A DNA stretch of 36,636 nt from the NCBI GenBank assembly GCA_000934455.1, contig KN883324.1, positions 43,354 through 79,989 on the forward strand, given 5' to 3'. The stretch comes from Apostichopus parvimensis. Lineage: Eukaryota; Echinodermata; Holothuroidea; Aspidochirotida; Stichopodidae. The notes beneath the pieces are model-generated. The model was not told the origin of the DNA. It saw only the letters and a list, made by a program, of their open reading frames with translations, and did no database searches. Within the stretch, counting starts at the first letter, position 1. Each line of letters starts with the position of its first letter. This document shows positions 22,901-31,740 of the stretch, piece after piece. The translations under genes and the position numbers were made by a program.

Positions 22901-23186
22901 GTTGGGCTACATGTACCTCAAGAAATTTACTTCATATCAGAAGTAGGTCTCTCTGTTCTGTCTCCCATATATCTAAGTATATTCAATGAAAAAAGCTCCT
23001 AAAATTAACCCTTGACCTCTCCTGTCTCTTTATTTATGTTCATATTTATATATGACTTGACTGTTACAACAGGTATCATAAACTCACCTGTCCAGTAAGT
23101 CGCAACCTGCTGATGGCATTATCACTGCTTACTTTACATGTGTCAGCTGTCGGTTGCTCCTTCTCTAAAAGTTGTTTAGCTGCTTT
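3346..23186 (-). CDS. Large TPR-containing alpha/beta serine hydrolase, S9 (prolyl oligopeptidase)-like; 5' exon missing
   Basis: 29 exons, high to low coordinate: 23186-23088, 22466-22402, 21960-21842, 20581-20427, 19493-19404, 18975-18912, 18343-18277, 17853-17787, 17280-17253, 16592-16463, 15831-15691, 14714-14603, 13819-13763, 13550-13536, 13248-13224, 12906-12810, 12659-12590, 11517-11372, 10903-10852, 10386-10339, 9485-9424, 8686-8600, 7992-7740, 6417-6331, 6155-6104, 5497-5393, 4845-4624, 3934-3765, 3480-3346. All have AG/GT borders, phases agree at every junction, and the sum is 2,820 nt (939 codons plus stop). Numbering from the first exon found, residues 1-95 are helical with a TPR-like repeat, VVLSLHGTG (404-412) precedes the nucleophile motif GHSMGGHGAW (Ser476), and Asp561 (AADRTVHP) and His593 (KDKEHWWWD) complete a plausible triad. 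Substrate and location are unknown. The start codon is unresolved: no exon found so far begins with Met. Confidence 0.85.
5088..5130. repeat. Perfect 43-bp palindrome in a hydrolase intron
   Basis: Bases 5088-5108 (TATATTATAAATAGTGTGTGC) and 5110-5130 are perfect reverse complements around the single base at 5109. It lies in the intron between exons 5393-5497 and 4624-4845. A hairpin in the pre-mRNA or a cruciform in DNA is possible. Confidence 0.8.
6633..6660. repeat. (CCCCA)n simple repeat
   Basis: The stretch contains CCCACCCCACCCCACCCCAC. The opposite strand, which is the transcribed sense of the hydrolase gene, is G-rich with four G-runs and could form a G-quadruplex. It is intronic. 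Confidence 0.6.
8402..8430. repeat. (CCCCCT)n simple repeat
   Basis: About five units of CCCCCT/CCCCT. On the minus strand this is (AGGGGG)n, about 170 nt downstream of the donor of exon 8600-8686. It is a strong G-quadruplex candidate in the hydrolase pre-mRNA. Confidence 0.7.
8600..10903 (-). CDS. Hydrolase exons 19-22: acid and histidine of the catalytic triad
   Basis: The exons are 10852-10903, 10339-10386, 9424-9485 and 8600-8686. GLPVFARIGAADRTVHPFF supplies the likely acidic residue (Asp561) on the loop after a beta-strand, as in the HGxxD loop of S9 enzymes. GVNISYSELKDKEHWWWDT supplies the likely His593, just before the unusual triple tryptophan. The donor of exon 9424-9485 is GTTATA, a weak 5' splice site, but frame and the acceptor of the next exon agree. 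Confidence 0.8.
9235..9388 (+). mobile_element. 3' tail of a non-LTR retroelement
   Basis: TTTTGTAAAGCGATTTGAAA is followed by ATTAAGCACTATATAAATAT and an (ATT)n tail at about 9370-9385. This arrangement is typical of LINE or LINE-derived SINE 3' ends in invertebrates. The 5' limit is uncertain. It is intronic in the hydrolase gene and in antisense orientation to it. Confidence 0.45.
11372..13248 (-). CDS. Hydrolase exons 15-18: oxyanion strand and nucleophile elbow
   Basis: The exons are 13224-13248, 12810-12906, 12590-12659 and 11372-11517. The first encodes VVLSLHGTG, the beta-strand and HG loop that usually helps form the oxyanion hole. The second and third carry FGVEHAWVLAPT and RHGAHNWEGPGSLTAMTALE, including a conserved-looking HGAHNWEG loop. 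The fourth carries DEVIFAGHSMGGHGAWHLA with Ser476 in a classic G-x-S-x-G elbow, followed by AKAVISMAGWNKKEEYG. This is the catalytic core of an alpha/beta-hydrolase of the prolyl-oligopeptidase/S9 type. Confidence 0.85.
11832..11903 (-). tRNA. tRNA-Thr(UGU)-like sequence, probably a pseudogene or SINE head
   Basis: On the minus strand 72 nt can be folded as a cloverleaf. The acceptor arm GGCTGGA pairs with TTTAGCC (two G-U pairs). The D loop region is AGTTGGTA. The anticodon stem CTGGG/TCCAG encloses the loop CTTGTAA, with anticodon TGT. The T loop is TTCAAAT, but its stem has a mismatch, and the D stem is weak. A Pol III-type T-run (CTTTTG) follows closely. The weak D and T stems suggest a tRNA-derived SINE head or pseudogene rather than a working tRNA. 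It lies in a hydrolase intron, in sense orientation. Confidence 0.4.
13536..13550 (-). CDS. 15-nt microexon of the hydrolase gene
   Basis: The exon reads AGTTTTTCACTTCAG (Ser-Phe-Ser-Leu-Gln) between acceptor AATGCAG and donor GTAATA. The more obvious acceptor 11 nt upstream (TTTCAG|GAGCAATG) would give a 26-nt exon that puts a stop into the next exon or loses the HGTG frame. The 15-nt version keeps the frame and leads directly into VVLSLHGTG. It is chosen by frame logic, not by transcript evidence. Confidence 0.55.
15006..15369 (+). mobile_element. MITE copy A (364 bp) with TTAA-type ends
   Basis: The element begins TTAAAGGCATTGAAGACTCG and ends ...CGGGTCTTCACACCCTTTAA, so its termini are imperfect inverted repeats (TTAAAGG..TGAAGACTCG). 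It is closely similar, in reverse orientation, to the element at 16731-17098. There is no coding capacity. The TTAA at each end may be a target duplication, as in piggyBac-like elements, or part of the terminal repeat. It lies in the intron between exons 15691-15831 and 14603-14714. Confidence 0.75.
16463..20581 (-). CDS. Hydrolase exons 4-10: central region of unknown fold
   Basis: The exons are 20427-20581, 19404-19493, 18912-18975, 18277-18343, 17787-17853, 17253-17280 and 16463-16592. The segment opens with the motif GKPELDGDPLEAFGG (residues 100-114), followed by SELASGGKISWQTYEQ and WGDLVNSLGSVAITEWQ. Later there are beta-rich pieces (VPAVYIDGNLIAGDLYRREY; SVFVRLRAKATQ). It looks like a two-layer beta region carrying extracellular-type or jelly-roll-like strands ahead of the hydrolase, but I cannot name the fold. 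The 28-nt exon 17253-17280 is needed to join its neighbours in frame. Confidence 0.75.
16731..17098 (-). mobile_element. MITE copy B (368 bp), inverted relative to copy A
   Basis: It reads TTAAAGGGTGTGAAGACTCG at the left and ends ...CGAGTCTTCAATGCCTTTAA, the reverse complement of copy A with scattered substitutions and small indels. The minus-strand ORF inside (16887-17069) is a chance frame of the element. It lies in the intron between exons 17253-17280 and 16463-16592. Confidence 0.75.
18040..18200. repeat. Possible unclassified interspersed repeat
   Basis: The stretch CCCGACAACAGAGTTGTCTG, followed by ATGATCGCTCAACGCGTGAAACTTTGAG, has short inverted motifs (ACTAGTGGAACACTAGT; GACAACAGAGTTGTC) and differs from the surrounding AT-rich intron. 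No second copy is in the window, so the call is weak. Confidence 0.2.
19494..20426. other. Long intron with no recognised feature
   Basis: This intron of the hydrolase gene is 933 bp. Its middle part (about 19,860-20,260) is less AT-rich than its surroundings, which may indicate an old repeat, but I recognise no family and no ORF. Confidence 0.4.
21452..21700 (-). mobile_element. tRNA-headed SINE with an (ATAC)n tail
   Basis: Read on the minus strand, a tRNA-like T-arm with a B-box (GCGTTCGAGTC, plus-strand 21633-21643) is followed by a body of about 160 bp and ends GCAGGAGGATCTAATATACATACATACAT. That is a normal SINE layout: Pol III head, body, short tandem tail. No clear A-box is present. 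Instead three 18-bp units occupy the expected head position. It lies in the hydrolase intron between exons 21842-21960 and 20427-20581. Confidence 0.5.
21644..21697. repeat. Three tandem 18-bp units
   Basis: The units are GGGACCTTATGATTGAAA, GGCACCTTATGATTGTAA and GGCACCTTATGATTGGAA. On the minus strand each unit contains AATCATAAGGT, resembling the anticodon-arm side of the SINE's tRNA-like head, so part of the head appears to be triplicated. Confidence 0.75.
21842..23186 (-). CDS. Hydrolase exons 1-3 as found: helical TPR-like N-terminal part
   Basis: These are exons 23088-23186, 22402-22466 and 21842-21960. They encode residues 1-95 of the part found. Residues 55-83 (WAQLGAVYLNKGKKSKANTC, then FKQAAKL) match the tetratricopeptide pattern W-LG-Y-G-A-F-A. 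The preceding 50 residues (LRLTGQVEEALSCLIKRLN) look like another degenerate helical hairpin. TPRs normally bind protein partners, so this part probably mediates recruitment; that is inference. Exon 1 starts in phase 0, so an upstream exon ending on a codon boundary must exist. Confidence 0.75.
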
Positions 23187-24074
23187 CTGTTTTCAAGATA
23201 AACCATAAACCCAGTTAATGCATTCACACAAAAAGATAATAAATAAGAAGTACACAATATCTATTTTATTTTATCCCGGTGGAACAACGACAGCTTTACA
23301 AATTATGTTATAGAATTTGTAGAATTTGATTGGTCACATAAAGCAAAATTCATATAGAGCAAAATTTCAGTAATACATCATTTACAGGAGAATTTGACAT
23401 TTTTCACATAGGGCAATGAAAGTGAAATCAAACACTTAGGGCAGGTTTGCGTGTGCATGCTGTATTAATGCACTGGCATCATTATTGTTTCATTTTTTGT
23501 TGTTGTATTGCACAAAATTGGGGGAACTCTTTAACTGATCTCCCCAGCTTGACCTAGGCCTAAAGTTATTAGCATTACTGTATTACTAAATGTAACCTTA
23601 CTCGTCCAGCACTTGGCTGAGCCTAAGCTTAAGTCAGCCTGCAAAACACTACTCTTTATAAACGAACCATGATATCGTTCGAAGGAGTTTTCATGTCAGC
23701 GACGTATATAAACTGGCACAATATCACGAATGCAACCCTTGCATGAAATATCATTTTGATACATGCAGGCTACACCGGTCCGACAAATTGTGAAACAGAC
23801 AAGAGTTGAATTCTCAAGTTGCATATTGGCGGTCCTGAAAATGTGTGACTTTAGTAAGTCTAGTGTTTACAAACATTCTGCACCCCATGTATGTCACGAC
23901 TGGCATTGCAAGGCTATTAACACGTCTCATGACCTTTAACCCAAAGTTGTATACATTCTCTTTGGCAACAACCAGAATGGCAGAAGATCTGTAAATATGT
24001 TCTCGTTTGTAATGTTTGAAACAACAACACAAGAGTGATGCTTTCTGAATAATGCCGAACCACCTCACAGGGAC
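23187..24074. promoter_or_regulatory. Head-to-head intergenic region, likely bidirectional promoter
   Basis: The minus-strand hydrolase begins at or above 23,186 and the plus-strand SPATA7 start codon is at 24,075. All promoter elements for both, plus the missing hydrolase first exon, should lie in or overlap this stretch. A possible hydrolase start is ATGTCAAATTCTCCT|GTAAAT near 23,385-23,400 on the minus strand, which has the right phase but a weak donor. The minus ORF 23814-24068 has no suitable donor. Confidence 0.4.
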
Positions 24075-27000
24075 ATGACCTCAAGTCAGAAGAAGCAAGG
24101 TGAGGGGCATTTGTTCATTTTCAGTTGCCGAGGGAGATTTTTAGTCATATTTTCATCAAGTGAACTGACTTAGTACAAGGTTAGGCCTAGCCTATACGCA
24201 GTAGGCTATACCAAGTTAGGCTACAGCAAACTATCCCTAGCTTTGGTAAGTACTACAACTTTGAACTACTACTGTACTACTTACTAGTGGTAGTTAGTAC
24301 CAGGACAAAGGGCTAGTATGATTTGGTAGATTATTTTGATCCACAACCTGTGAAATTGAATAGGTGCCTTACATAGCTTCTTTTCCAAAAGTATTTTGTA
24401 TCATAATGTATTCAGTGTTTTTTAATTTCCAAGATTCAACATATTTCCCATTCTTTTGGTATAGGTAAAAGTTCTCCCTATTCAGCCAATATGGGACACA
24501 TGAAGGGCCATGTATCTGTAAAAAGCAATGGTAAGTTATAGTTAAAAAACCGACTCAGCACTACTTCACTCTGTGTCAAATAACTAATATCAGTTATTGG
24601 TTATTTGCATAATTTGGAAGGATCATACTACTATGTTTCTCAAGGACTCATTAATGTCACAAGTTATTCCAATTTGTATCTCTGCTGCAATGGCTTAAAG
24701 CAGTTGTTTGCATATCTCTTATTTCTAAAAATTTGTAAAATTATAGTGTATTCCCTGCCAAGATACAGTATGTATGATTATAACTAGTACATTTTTCCAT
24801 ACTAATGCAACATAAAGACTTGTGTTATATATTGGTGTTCCACCATAATCATCGTATATTTTTCATTCAATCAGCGATTATTGACTATTAAACTGCTTAC
24901 TAAACCTACATCATTGTCAACATTTATTTTCTTATCAGCTTTTTCTCCAACTTGCAAGAGGTTATCTTCACAAGACATGGTTCTGGACAATATGGTGGCC
25001 CATTCCAGGAAGATGCACTCAGTGAAATGTGAGTAATGTGTGGTTACATCAGTGGAAAGGTTTGCACTGTTTGAGATGTCTAGTCCCAAATGTGCATCCA
25101 AGAAAATATGGTTTATTGACTGATATGGTACTATGGGGAGATCATATTGATATATTGGTTAAAAAGTTGAATTCTAGATTGTATTGCCTCCGTAAGATGT
25201 CGAATTTTGATGTTCGTCATGACATCCTTGAAATGTTTTATAATTGTACCATAAGCGGGGTTTGGCGTTATTGCTTGATTTGCTGGGGTGGGAATGTAAA
25301 CAAACATGAAATAGATCGTATTAACAGCATCATTAAGAAAGCGGAGAGAGTAGTCGGGGAACCCTTGTCTTCCATTGACTCGGTTTACCACAGCCTTCTC
25401 GAGTCCAAACTGGACGCGGTATGGAAGGACCATACCCACCCCTTCTATGAGCTACTTCATAGTAGTCAGATGTCTAGAGGCAGTGGCAGGTTGAGACTTC
25501 CGTGTCTCAAAACCAATAGATACAGAGATTCTTTCATACCCCGTGCAATTAAGCTTTTCAATGAGGTTTTGTTACGTTGACTCTCATATATTGACTTTTT
25601 CTTATGATTCTTACTGTCTTATTGTACATTAAACACATCTATTTTTGTAACATTTTCATTGTTTTATGAGCGAGTGCCTGAATTTCCCTTTGGGATCAAT
25701 AAAGTTTTACTTACTTACTTACTTAATTATTTGGTAAAACTTGATACACAGAGTTTTGCAATATTAACCACAAATAAGACTGTCATCCAACATACAGAGT
25801 GTTCACTCAGTTGAAAATTAAAAGGATATCCTCAAGAATGCCCAAATATGAAACTTCTATCAACTTATTTTGATTGTGATTTAGTTTTGTTGTATTGTCT
25901 GTTGCTACTGTAACAACCAGTTTTTCTAGAGACTCAAATAATCTAATATCATATCATGCTTAGATCTTAAACTAGGAAACTGCCACTTTTAGGACCAACT
26001 TAAAGACAAAGTATGTTTTTGTACAACATCATTTCTTTTAATTTTAGTAGATGAATTTATTTAGAGAAAAGTGATTGCATTTCCATACCAAACTTCAATT
26101 ATTTAAAAAACCAGGCTCTGTCTTGAGAGAACAAGCCTGCAGTGTAATACATTAATAAAATTTGTGAAGTTAGGAGAAAGAAAATTCTTTTTGATCATGT
26201 AAGTTTGTAATCATATTTTTTTTTTTGGAGTTAATCCTCAAGTCCACCTTTTGAAGCCTGTATGATCTGACCTGCAAGAGTTACACTCAAGTATTTATAT
26301 CCAGAATTTAACAGACACTGAATAGTTTAACTACTCAGACAAAACTTATTTTTCTTTATTTTAATTTTCAGCCAGAATAGACAACTCTGTTCCCAAGACA
26401 TGGACATCGAGTACTGTCAGTAAGTGTCAGTCGATTTGCAGTAAATCCTGGAATTGTATAATGTAGACCCTGAATTATCTGGACCTGAAATCCAGCCATT
26501 CATCACTTTAGGATTGTATCAAACTGTACATTTTGCTTTCTTGCAGTCCAGTATTTCAAATTCCATTAATGAATATGAGGAAATTTTTGTTTTCACAGAT
26601 TTATTCAAAGCAATCAGTATTTGCAATACGGCATATTTCAAATTATTAAACAAGTTGTACTATGTAAGGACAATTATAATGGTAATTACAATTGCAAATT
26701 ACTCCAAAGTATAAAAAAGGTTTTTATACTATACCACAGTATAGAACAGTTTATTTGTTTCCACGTACAGACAATGTCACCAAATGACCCAACAATCCAG
26801 TCATTACTTTCTGTACTTTTCGTAGGCTTTTTCTGACATAGTTTTTAGTGCTAACAAGAGGAAGAATTTATAACACAAAGCTTTCAAGGCCCCTGTTTGA
26901 ATAAAATGGTGATTATTATATGTAAATAGTTTTGGAATAATTTGGGGAAACATTGTAAGCAGTAGACATATATTCTTGTACACATAAAGAAACTCAACAT

Positions 27001-30000
27001 GTTATGGTAATAATTAATCATTAGGGCCCATAAGTTCTCTTTTGTTCCAATAAAACTAATAACTGATCTGTAAAGTTTGCACAATTCGATCTGTTGTATA
27101 TAACAATCTTACATATCATAATTGTTATGTTTATATGGTATACATGTGTTATACATGACTTTGTTGTACTTGGATTGCATTGTCAATGTTTGTTGCCATA
27201 TCTTAATATCATATTTTATCATATGTTATATAATATAATATAAGGTGTACTTCCCACACACCCTCCACCTGTTTGATTCATTTGAAACTTTCCATAATCT
27301 TGGATGGAAAAGCAACCAGAACTTACAATGATCATTAGTAAGGGTCTGTTGTGTACATATATGTGTATCACATTGATGGTGTTGTTGATTATGTCATATT
27401 TTTTTTTATTATTTTGAAGTAAGTCATAAATTCATAAATATCATTCATCGTAGAAAGAGATCAACTGAGAAGACAAGTGATGCAGAAAGGCGGTAAACAG
27501 TCTAGACCCTCATCAGCCCCAATGAGGGCCGATCATCTCGGTTATTCAGCTTCTGCTCCAACATCTCCCGCCAAGCTGGATCGATACCTTGATGGGGTAA
27601 GCTCAGAATTTGTCTATAATAGCTAATAGGTATATCTTGAATCACACCTTATAACAATACTGTCATCAACTGTATGTATGTCCAGATCTTATTATTTTTA
27701 ATTTTTTAAATTTATTAGAAGCAGAAGACTGTCAGAATCACTCCATCAATTGAAAATATTCCACTGCAATGCTTGTTTGAAACTAGTAGCAAACTTGCCA
27801 AGGTTTTTAGAGAACCAGTTTCTGAAATTGTAAATATTCGTGACTATGGTACCATGGAGCATTTAAAGAACACCAATTTCTTCTCTTTGTTTATGATGGG
27901 GGTTTTATTGTGTGGGTGTTTTGGGGGAAGCATCACAACATGTCACAAAGGAACCATCTTGTTGCATAGACAACCTGTATTCTATGTTCTAATGTTGATT
28001 GTTTACTGTTGAAGTTACTTGGAAATTAATTCCCTGTGCACAGTGCCTCTTTGTTTACATCGCCCATCAGAGTACTACATACTTGTACCCAGACACAATC
28101 AGGCGCGTAGCCAAGGGGGGTGTTTTGGGTGTTCAAACACCCCCCATGGCCCAAGTGCCCCCAAAAAATATATGCAGAAAACACCAGTGACTTGGAGAGA
28201 TACGCTAGTGATAATTATCGCACCCTCCTCCGGGCCTCACTAATGGGATTTTAGCTTTACTTTTAGTGAGACTCTAAGAGAACCAAATACCAAATATGCC
28301 AAAATCACAAAATGATTGGATTGTTTGATCTTCTTTGGAAGTTTTGGATTTATGCAAAATTCCTCAGTATTTAAGATGTAGTTTGCTTTTTTTCTTTTTT
28401 TTTAACAGGCATTAATAAAATATCTTAAACAAATAATTAAAAGGGATGGCTGGTTAGGCAGAATAATTCAAATGTACTGCTTGCTACTGAAGTTAATAGT
28501 TCTTTTCCGATCATCTTTGTAACGTTAGGATCTGTCTCTGGAAGACTTTGATATGCTCAGTGACGTCAACGGCGACGACATTCACTACCAAACAGCTCGT
28601 TCATCGCCGGCGTATCCTAGACACAGATCCAGCCAAAACAATATTCCGAACGGAGGCAGAAGTTCCTCCCAGATGCTCTTACGTAGTCGCGTCAATCAGT
28701 CACATGACCTTCTAGATACAATGGCCACGAGGTTCACCGATAGCGGGAAATCTCACACGCCGAGATTTTTGAAAACGGCAGCAACGTCCAGATTAGCTCA
28801 ATCAAAATACTACAATCCACCCAAGAGGAAAGAGAGGCAGCCGGTCACTCCAAGGTCAGCGGAGGAAGTTGAAAGAACTAAGCCGAAAAAGGAAAGAGAA
28901 ATAGACAGAAGGTGAAAAAATTTAGTCAACTGAACATCATTTTTATTTTTTGCTATTTTTATTGCTTGACGTGAAAGAAGTTAGTCCCTGTCAAGCAACT
29001 GGTTGGGGTTTCTAATAACTGGCTTCAACCATGCAGATACTCAAAACTTAGAATGTATTCTTCTATTCCAATTAGCATCAGAATAAATTTGTAAATACCT
29101 GTAGAACCTCTGTTACTTTTCAATGCAATGACTGAGACTTAGATGAAAACCATAATTTCAAATATTCTCCACTAGTACAGTAAGAATGGGTGAAATAGGT
29201 AACTGGAGGCACAGTACTAATTGTAACAAATTTGGGTAAGTTCAATAATGACTTAAGGGAGAATTTTAGTCTTGCAATGTTTAAAGTCCAAGAGAAAAAA
29301 AGAGAAAAACTTTGAGTGCCAGCAATGTTTCTCTAGTTATGCTGGTTTTCAGGTATTGGCATTTAAAATATGTTTAACCTCTGGAATACTCCTTTAAGGC
29401 TAAAATGGTAATGATGTTGTCTCCTCAGCACCTGCCTTTAATATTGATGTTAATCCATTGTTTTAAAAGTGCTAATAACTCAACCAAAACATGTCGTTTT
29501 AACCTCAAATAAACAACAGAGCACAATTGGATGATATTCAACACCATTTGTCCTTGACTAATTTGTAACAATATAGGCCTTAAAAGTGTTACATTTTGCT
29601 ATTGAGTTTGTATCAGAGGAACTCACCTACTGGTCTGTGTATTAGGTTACATAGTCCAGTCACTTTAACTGGTGAACCGAGGCTGTTCAAAGGGTAATTT
29701 CTCAAATCTTTTAAAAGAGTGTTATAGAAATACAACCTGAACTGATAGAAGTGGTTTTCAATATATCAAAATTAAGTTTTTAGCCTACAGTCATCCTTTT
29801 AAGGTAGATTTGAGTGCATATGTTGTTTGGGGACAGGTAAGAGAAAGAAAAGTAAATTCCTAATTAGTTTAGTCGTAAATCAGTGAATGCAATGGCATAT
29901 CATGGTAAGTGATTACTTTCTCATCTGCAGACCAAGCAGACGGGAACGAGATTACATCGAAGAGGACGAGATGGAATCGGTGGATAAGAGGAAAGAGGAT

Positions 30001-31545
30001 CACATTCGATGGGTGGAGGAGCAAGCAGAGAGAGTAAATAATCTACATCTCGACGGAGAAGCAGAAGCAACAGAAGACCATTTCAGAGATACTAAAGATT
30101 TACCAATTTATAGGTACCATACCCTGATTGAGTTTGTAACTTACCAAACCCTTCCTTCATTCCCCAGCCGTTTAAACCGATAATATTTCTTTGCAAAAAA
30201 AGAGTCATAAATAATGTTTCTGCATCCTGCGGTTTTCTCTTCACAGTGCTCGGTTAGAGACAATGACCTATAGGAGCAGATCACAGAATGAGAAACGGAT
30301 GAGAGAAGAGTGAGTAATTCCTATCAGTCATATATTTGGTTTCATTTTCTTACTTTCATTTAGCCAGAATTCAAAATGAGCATATTCATATTCTCTATTG
30401 AGATACATATATTTATAAAACTTGGTGTGTAATTTGGACCTTTCCTTTTAAATCCACAGAGATGATTTTGAAGCCAGGACACATGTAGAATGTTTTTGTT
30501 AGTTCTTTAAGTCTAACATCTTGAAATTATGTCAGACCAAACATGATTAATAATTATCCTATCAAGGCTTACAAAATTTAATAAAAATGTTAAAATTTGT
30601 TCACACCAGTTAATCAGCACAGTTATTAGATCTCTTGATTAACCTGTCTTTACACAACAATTGCACACTGTTTAATTTACAGTGTTATTTTTACGATATC
30701 ACTCATTGCTTTCTTTTGCAGAGAGGAAGAATTACGGTATCTAGAGTTTGTGACGGATGTAACTAACGATGTATTAAACCGGGGCATATACACCAACACA
30801 GTCTTAAAACAGGTCTTCGAGGCACACATTGAGAGAAATAAGGACAAGTTGGATCAGGTAATACAAATGTACCCTCCACTTGTATTTCAATTTTTCATAG
30901 CCTCCAATTGAACGGGCCTTGTCATCAATGTAGCAGGAACATGTTTCTTTCAATTTTATAATGTAAATTGCTTAGTTATTATAATGGAAATCCAGTAGTT
31001 TTCATTATTTTTTTTTTATTCTTTTTTAACATTTTTGTGAGCTTCAACTTTCAAATTAATTCATTTCAAGCCTGTGAGGTTAAGTGTTCAAACCCTATGA
31101 TGCTGCACACAGGTATCAGATGTCAGATATTGGTCGTGCATACATGAATCACATAAGATTATTCAGGAAAATGCAAAAGTATTGTAGTAAAACGTTAAGC
31201 AGATAATGGATGTGGTTTTAACATATTTATTTAAGCCTTAGATCTTGTGTTTGTGAAAATCAATAATTAACAAATTGGGAAGACTGACCCTGAGAAATGA
31301 AAAATCCAATCTGATAAAAATTATTCATTGCAAGACCTTGTTCTTTCCTTGAATAATTAAACATGTCTGAAAAAATGGAAAATATTGTTAAGAAAGCAGA
31401 TCGAATTTTAATATTTTAAAATATAATGTTAAAATATTGACAAGACACAAAATGTTGATTTCTTTTCTTGCTTTGCTCACAGAGAAGAATGCAGATGTTA
31501 ATGCAGCAACTACAGCAAGATTTGGCAATACCAGAAGAAAAGTAA
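24075..31545 (+). CDS. SPATA7: SPATA7 orthologue (ciliary protein), complete, 399 aa
   Basis: Ten exons: 24075-24099, 24465-24530, 24939-25028, 26372-26419, 27454-27596, 28529-28911, 29931-30113, 30247-30309, 30722-30857, 31483-31545. All introns are GT-AG, phases agree, and the sum is exactly 1,200 nt ending in TAA. The ATG is the first after an in-frame TGA at 24036-24038. Identity rests on blocks known from vertebrate SPATA7: KGHVSVKSNA near the N-terminus (residues 22-31), TPRFLKTAATSRLAQ...YYNPPKRK (201-225), and the C-terminal block YLEFVTDVTNDVLNRGIYTN with FEAHIERNK (340-374). In vertebrates SPATA7 acts at the photoreceptor connecting cilium with RPGRIP1, and its loss causes retinal dystrophy. 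A ciliary role is inferred here. The protein lacks the ~200-residue tail of human SPATA7. Confidence 0.9.
24939..25028 (+). CDS. SPATA7: SPATA7 exon 3
   Basis: The 90-nt exon (acceptor TTATCAG, donor GTGAGT) encodes FSPTCKRLSSQDMVLDNMVA and continues HSRKMHSVK. It aligns with the vertebrate stretch between the KSNAF motif and the VDCSVP motif, and the next exon supplies RIDNSVPKTW. Skipping it would also keep frame, so an exon-3-less isoform is possible. The LINE lies directly downstream. Confidence 0.75.
25080..25726 (+). mobile_element. 5'-truncated LINE (CR1/Rex1/L2-like reverse transcriptase end) in SPATA7 intron 3
   Basis: An open frame to TGA at 25578-25580 carries sequence typical of the C-terminal end of non-LTR reverse transcriptases: WGDHIDILVKKLNSRLYCLR, EMFYNCTISGVWRYCLICWG and LPCLKTNRYRDSFIPRAIKL. 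The 3' end reads TTTGGGATCAATAAAGTTTT followed by (TTAC)n at about 25,707-25,725, a typical tail. The RT core and endonuclease are missing. Upstream of about 25,080 the open frame overlaps the SPATA7 donor and intron, so the exact 5' junction is uncertain. Confidence 0.75.
28100..28175. mobile_element. Fragment of a GGCGCGTAGCC-type repeat
   Basis: AGGCGCGTAGCCAAGGGGGG starts an element like the one at 2649. Within it GGGGGGTGTTTT and CAAACACCCCCC (28115-28146) form an 11-bp stem. It lies in SPATA7 intron 5. No right end was found. Confidence 0.35.
28529..28911 (+). CDS. SPATA7: SPATA7 exon 6, the largest
   Basis: The 383-nt exon opens DLSLEDFDMLSDVNGDD and is rich in Ser, Arg and Asn, consistent with disorder. 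Its conserved part is SHTPRFLKTAATSRLAQSKY and YNPPKRKERQ, a hallmark block in vertebrate SPATA7. It ends in a basic/acidic run (KPKKEREIDR) at donor AG|GTGAAA. It is also richer in CpG than the introns around it. Confidence 0.85.
30722..31545 (+). CDS. SPATA7: SPATA7 exons 9-10: conserved C-terminal block and stop
   Basis: Exon 9 (30722-30857) encodes EEELRYLEFVTDVTNDVLNR, then GIYTNTVLKQVFEAHIERNK. This is the most conserved part of the family. Exon 10 (31483-31545) encodes RRMQMLMQQLQQDLAIPEEK and the TAA at 31543-31545. In the human protein the matching helix is followed by a long, poorly conserved tail that is absent here. Confidence 0.9.
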
Positions 31546-31734
31546 TAATCCATCTCCATAAGTAGTTGCCATGGTGACGAGAAGTAACCAGAATTTTTCG
31601 TAATATGCTCCACAGTAGTGCACAATGCTTAAATGTGTTTCACTCTGAGGTGATATCATCATTGAAATAAGAATATGTTCTTGTATGTCATTGTATGTGC
31701 TGTGTATAACTTTTTAACATAATTCTTGAAGTGA

Positions 31735-31740
31735 AATAAA
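31735..31740 (+). terminator. SPATA7: Proximal polyadenylation signal of SPATA7
   Basis: AATAAA lies 190 nt after the stop codon, and a GT-rich stretch (GGATGTGTTG) follows at about 31,750. This gives a 3' UTR of about 210 nt. Confidence 0.65.

Noticed and set aside
23814..24068. 84-aa minus-strand ORF beginning just left of the SPATA7 start, considered as the hydrolase first exon
   Set aside because: It has no good splice donor in a phase that fits exon 23088-23186, and no motif. It is probably a chance frame in the promoter region.
25131..25439. 102-aa minus-strand ORF
   Set aside because: It is the antisense shadow of the LINE reverse-transcriptase frame.
28019..28243. Overlapping plus-strand ORFs (63 and 74 aa) in SPATA7 intron 5
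   Set aside because: They translate the GGCGCGTAGCC-type repeat and do not fit the phase between exons 5 and 6.
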